Assembly: GCA_016218825.1 (NCBI GenBank)
Contig: JACRCV010000090.1
Coordinates: forward strand, 1 to 45,256
Direction of reading: 5' to 3'
Source: Deltaproteobacteria bacterium
GTDB taxonomy: Bacteria > Myxococcota > XYA12-FULL-58-9
DNA length: 45,256 nucleotides
A program made the translations under genes and the position numbers. The notes under the pieces are model-generated. The model searched no databases, was not told the origin of the DNA, and was given only the letters and a program-made list of their open reading frames with translations. Positions 42,436-45,256 of this stretch are shown here, in pieces. The stretch's first letter is position 1. Each line of letters opens with the position of its first letter.

Positions 42436-44931
42436 GTGTACGAGATGACCGACGCCGAGCTCAAGACCGAGCTCGAGAAGTGCGAGTACTGCGAGCTCAA
42501 ACCCTGCCGCGAGGCGTGCCCGACGCACTGCTCGCCCGCCGACTTCATCATGGCGGCGAGGCTGGGCGAGCCTTCCGACTATCAGCGCGCCGCGGCGCTG
42601 ATCTTGAGCAAGAACCCGCTCGGCGGCACCTGTGGCGCCGTCTGCCCCGACACCCACTGCATGGCGGCATGCGTGAAGAAGAAGATCGACCACCCCATCC
42701 AGATCCCGGCGATCCAAGCCGGCATCATCCTGCGGGCGGCGCGGCTGGGCAAACGGCCGGTCTTCGAGCTGCCGGTGAAGAACAACGGCAAGAAGGTCGC
42801 GATCGTCGGCGCCGGCGCCGCGGGGCTCGTGGCCGCACACACGCTGGCGCACATGGGCTACGCGGTCGAGATCTTCGAGCAGAACGCCAAGGCCGGCGGC
42901 GCCTTGTGTCAGATCCCGACGGCGCGCCTGTCGCCCGAGATCCTGAAACACGATCTCGACTTCATCCTCCAAAGCCCGCTCATCACCCTGCGCCTCAACA
43001 CGCCGGCGAAGCCGGGCAAGCAGCTCGCGGGCTTCGACGCGGTGTTGGTGACCTGCGGCCTGACGCGCCCCATCAGCTTGGGGATCCCGGGGGAGAAGGC
43101 GGCGATCACCGGCTTCGACTACCTGAGCGCGCCCGAGCGCTATCCGCTCGCCGGCCCGGTCGCGGTGGTGGGCGGCGGCGCGGTCGCGGTGGACTGCGCG
43201 GTCACCGCTCGTCGGCGGGGCGCAGCGCAGGTCGAGATGTTCACCCTCGAGGCCCTCTCCGAGCTACCGCTCACCGATCACGAGCGCCACGAGCTCGTCC
43301 TCAACGGCGTGCAGATGAGCGGCCGCACCAAGCTCGTGAAGATCTTGGGCGGCGCCAAGGGGGTCACGGGCATCGAGGTGGTGCACGTGACCTACCCGGC
43401 CGGCGACGTCACCGCCGCCGAGGTCCGCCCCGGTCCCTTCGACCCGCGCGCCGTGGTGCCGGTGCGCGGCAGCAAGCAGCGCCGCAGCGACTTCAAGCAC
43501 GTCATCGTCGCCATCGGCCACCGGAGTGCGATCTCGAAGAAGAAGGGCTGGTACTTCGCCGGCGACTGCGACCACGGCCCGTCGACGGTGGTCGAGGCGG
43601 CGGCGGCGGGCAAGAACGTCGCGATGGAGATCCACGCGGCGCTCTCCGGCATGCCGTACGCGCCGCCGGCCTCCAAACGCAAGAGCACGGTGCTGATCGA
43701 GGGCTACCGGCACCTGCCGGTCGCGCTCGACGCCGACTTCTTCGGCCGGAAGATCCTGTCGCCCTTCCTGTTGTCGGCGGCGCCGCCGACCGACGGCTAC
43801 GCGCAGATGCGCCGCGCCTTCGAGGCCGGCTGGGCGGGCGGCATCATGAAGACCGCGTTCGACAACGTCCCGATCCACATCCCCGCCGAGTACATGTTCA
43901 CCTTCGGCAAGACCACCTGGGGCAACTGCGACAACGTCTCCGGCCACGCCCTCGACCGGGTGTGCCGCGAGGTAGGCGACTTGCGCCGCGAGTTCCCCGA
44001 CCGCCTGGTGATGGCGTCGACCGGCGGCCCGGTGACCGGCAACGACGACCAGGACGCCGCCGGGTGGGTCGGCAACACTCGCAAGCTCGAGGCCGCCGGG
44101 GTGATGGGCATCGAGTACTCGCTCTCCTGTCCGCAGGGCGGCGACGGCACCGAGGGCGACATCGTGTCGCAGAACGCCGAGCTCACGGTGAAGATCATCG
44201 AGTGGATCTTGAAGGCGTCGTCGCCGGAGATCCCCAAGCTCTTCAAGCTCACCGCGGCGGTGACCGCGATCCCGATGATCGTCATCCCGATCCGCAAGCT
44301 CCTGGACCGCTACCCGCGCCACAAGGCCGGCATCACCCTCGCCAACACCTTCCCGGCGTTGGGCTTCCGGTCGGCGCCCGGCAAGAGGTGGGACGAGGGG
44401 GTGATCGTCGGCATGAGCGGCGAGGGGGTGACGCCGATCTCCAACATGACGCTCGCGAAGGTAGCACACCTCGGGGTCCCGGTGTCCGGCAACGGCGGCC
44501 CCATGGACTACCGCGCCGCAGCCCACTTCCTGGCGCTCGGCGCCCAGACCGTGCAGTTCTGCACCGTGGCGATGAAGCACGGCGTCGGCGTCATCGACGA
44601 GCTCCACCAGGGGCTGTCGCACCTGATGCAGGCGCGCGGCATCCGCTCCGTCGCCGACCTCATCGGCATCGCGCTGCCGAAGCCGGTGACCGACTTCATG
44701 GAGCTGCCGGCGAAGAAGCCGATCTCCGCGGTGTACGGCGAGCTCTGCGTCGGCTGCGGCAACTGCAGCCGCTGCTCGTACCACGCCATCAGCGTCGAGC
44801 CGAAAGAGTACCCGCGCATCGACCCGGAGCGCTGCGTCGGCTGCTCGATCTGCACCAAGAAGTGCCCGTCGGGCGCGCTCTACATGCGGGTGCGCTCGCC
44901 CCAAGAGCTCGCGGCGCTGCGGGAGAGCTAG
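42436..44931 (+). CDS. Fused PreT-PreA-like (dihydropyrimidine dehydrogenase-type) iron-sulfur flavoprotein
   Basis: An 831-residue protein with the domain order of dihydropyrimidine dehydrogenase. An N-terminal cysteine-rich iron-sulfur domain has Cys 16, 19, 24, 28 and Cys 66, 70, 75, 79. A GltD/PreT-like FAD and NAD(P) region follows, with VAIVGAGAAGL (121-131) and VAVVGGGAVAVD near 230. From about 440 to 760 there is an FMN-type TIM barrel (SCPQGG at 564-569, ISGNGG-like VSGNGGPMDY). Two C-terminal ferredoxin clusters complete it (CVGCGNCSRC and CVGCSICTKKCP). In E. coli PreT and PreA are separate. Next to ssnA it may serve purine rather than pyrimidine reduction. The start is GTG with GAGAGAGG upstream. 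The Cys that acts as general acid in mammalian enzyme is not evident. Confidence 0.85.
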   Translation: MYEMTDAELKTELEKCEYCELKPCREACPTHCSPADFIMAARLGEPSDYQRAAALILSKNPLGGTCGAVCPDTHCMAACVKKKIDHPIQIPAIQAGIILRAARLGKRPVFELPVKNNGKKVAIVGAGAAGLVAAHTLAHMGYAVEIFEQNAKAGGALCQIPTARLSPEILKHDLDFILQSPLITLRLNTPAKPGKQLAGFDAVLVTCGLTRPISLGIPGEKAAITGFDYLSAPERYPLAGPVAVVGGGAVAVDCAVTARRRGAAQVEMFTLEALSELPLTDHERHELVLNGVQMSGRTKLVKILGGAKGVTGIEVVHVTYPAGDVTAAEVRPGPFDPRAVVPVRGSKQRRSDFKHVIVAIGHRSAISKKKGWYFAGDCDHGPSTVVEAAAAGKNVAMEIHAALSGMPYAPPASKRKSTVLIEGYRHLPVALDADFFGRKILSPFLLSAAPPTDGYAQMRRAFEAGWAGGIMKTAFDNVPIHIPAEYMFTFGKTTWGNCDNVSGHALDRVCREVGDLRREFPDRLVMASTGGPVTGNDDQDAAGWVGNTRKLEAAGVMGIEYSLSCPQGGDGTEGDIVSQNAELTVKIIEWILKASSPEIPKLFKLTAAVTAIPMIVIPIRKLLDRYPRHKAGITLANTFPALGFRSAPGKRWDEGVIVGMSGEGVTPISNMTLAKVAHLGVPVSGNGGPMDYRAAAHFLALGAQTVQFCTVAMKHGVGVIDELHQGLSHLMQARGIRSVADLIGIALPKPVTDFMELPAKKPISAVYGELCVGCGNCSRCSYHAISVEPKEYPRIDPERCVGCSICTKKCPSGALYMRVRSPQELAALRES

Positions 44932-45135
44932 AGCGGTTTCGCCGTGAGCTGACTCGTTCCAACGACACTTTTTGTCGGGCAGTGCCGGCACAGCCTCCAC
45001 CTCCTGCCGTCGGCTGCCGTACGTGGGCGGGCGGCTTCGTGGGCGGGGCGGACCGAGTGCGGGGTGGGTGGCACCAAATTCCCGGCTCGTCAACCTCGGG
45101 ACGCCGCGTGGCCCCCGCCCCACTCGGGCTCACCA
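44932..45135. other. Gene-free region before the transposase fragment
   Basis: I see no gene here. A short hairpin, CGACA-ctttt-TGTCG at about 44959-44973, could end the upstream operon. The rest is G-rich and unusual in composition. It might hold one end of an insertion sequence, but I could not identify a terminal inverted repeat because the other end lies outside the window. Confidence 0.3.
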
Positions 45136-45256
45136 TTAGTCACATTTCGCCTCCATGGCGGCAAGCGCACGCGCCACGGTGAGAACCTCATGCAGCCCCC
45201 GGGTGATGGTGATGCTGCCCGGCGGACCACCAGAGGACTTGCCCGTGTAGCCGCCG
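45136..45256 (-). mobile_element. C-terminus of a probable IS4-type transposase (partial)
   Basis: Reading inward from the window end on the minus strand there is an open frame of 39 codons ending in TAA at 45138-45136. It reads GGYTGKSSGGPPGSITITRG, then LHEVLTVARALAAMEAKCD. The GG-x-x-G-(R/K)-x-x-(D/G)G-x-PG...W/TRG(L/W) pattern is that of the extreme C-terminus of IS4-family transposases. The rest of the gene is beyond the window, so whether it is intact is unknown. Confidence 0.6.

Noticed and set aside
42480-45182. A 900-codon plus-strand frame running past the end of the flavoprotein gene
   Set aside because: It is a shifted frame of the flavoprotein gene with Arg-rich low complexity, and it runs into the gene-free region.

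Overview
The window looks like chromosomal DNA from a high-GC Gram-negative bacterium, most likely Myxococcota or a related delta-proteobacterial lineage. This rests on protein content, not on a marker gene. Several lipoproteins carry lipoboxes and one protein ends like an outer-membrane beta-barrel. There is a cysteine-rich MopE-type Asp/Cys-repeat protein, a giant RCC1-repeat lipoprotein, an ASH/PKD lipoprotein, two CsgG/TolB-like envelope proteins, a eukaryote-type Ser/Thr kinase and a receiver-PilZ-PilZ regulator. No rRNA, tRNA, CRISPR array or complete mobile element was seen. Almost all third codon positions are G/C, so most long open frames are antisense or frame-shifted shadows and were left out.

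Layout. 0-7.1 kb: a TolB-like/TPR protein, a convergent CsgG-like protein, and a translationally coupled pair of surface lipoproteins (ASH/PKD, then MopE-like). 7.3-12.9 kb: an NTT (ATP/ADP translocase-like) transporter fused to HEAT repeats, followed at once by an unrecognised 896-residue protein with a caspase-like His/Cys signature. 12.9-16.3 kb: an amino-acid ABC transporter (a binding-protein/permease fusion plus its ATPase) downstream of the receiver-PilZ-PilZ regulator. 16.4-25.9 kb: a polyhydroxyalkanoate (PHA) region with phaR, a phasin gene and a seven-gene minus-strand operon. The operon reads lipoprotein A, exported alpha/beta hydrolase lipoprotein, beta-barrel, lipoprotein B, PhaC-like enzyme, acyl-CoA synthetase, SDR reductase. 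26.0-29.6 kb: an acetyltransferase, a lipid A-type acyltransferase and a KefB-type antiporter. 29.7-31.4 kb: fadD. 31.7-40.2 kb: an operon of the 21-repeat RCC1 lipoprotein, a CsgG/PEGA protein and a Ser/Thr kinase. 40.2-44.9 kb: a methyltransferase, then ssnA with a fused PreT-PreA-like flavoprotein (purine or pyrimidine catabolism). The window ends in the C-terminus of a probable IS4-type transposase.

How the genes work together. The strongest candidate for an undescribed system is the PHA region. Palindromes of the form TTGTGC-N3/4-GCACAA occur at the phaR promoter, twice at the phasin promoter and twice around the presumed promoter of the seven-gene operon. One PhaR regulon could therefore join intracellular polymer synthesis to a set of envelope proteins. 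A plausible reading is lipid scavenging: an exported esterase and a barrel supply fatty acids, the synthetase activates them, and the reductase and PhaC-like enzyme store them. The NTT-HEAT transporter paired with the caspase-like protein is a second, more speculative candidate. All functional statements are inference from sequence; no searches were run.
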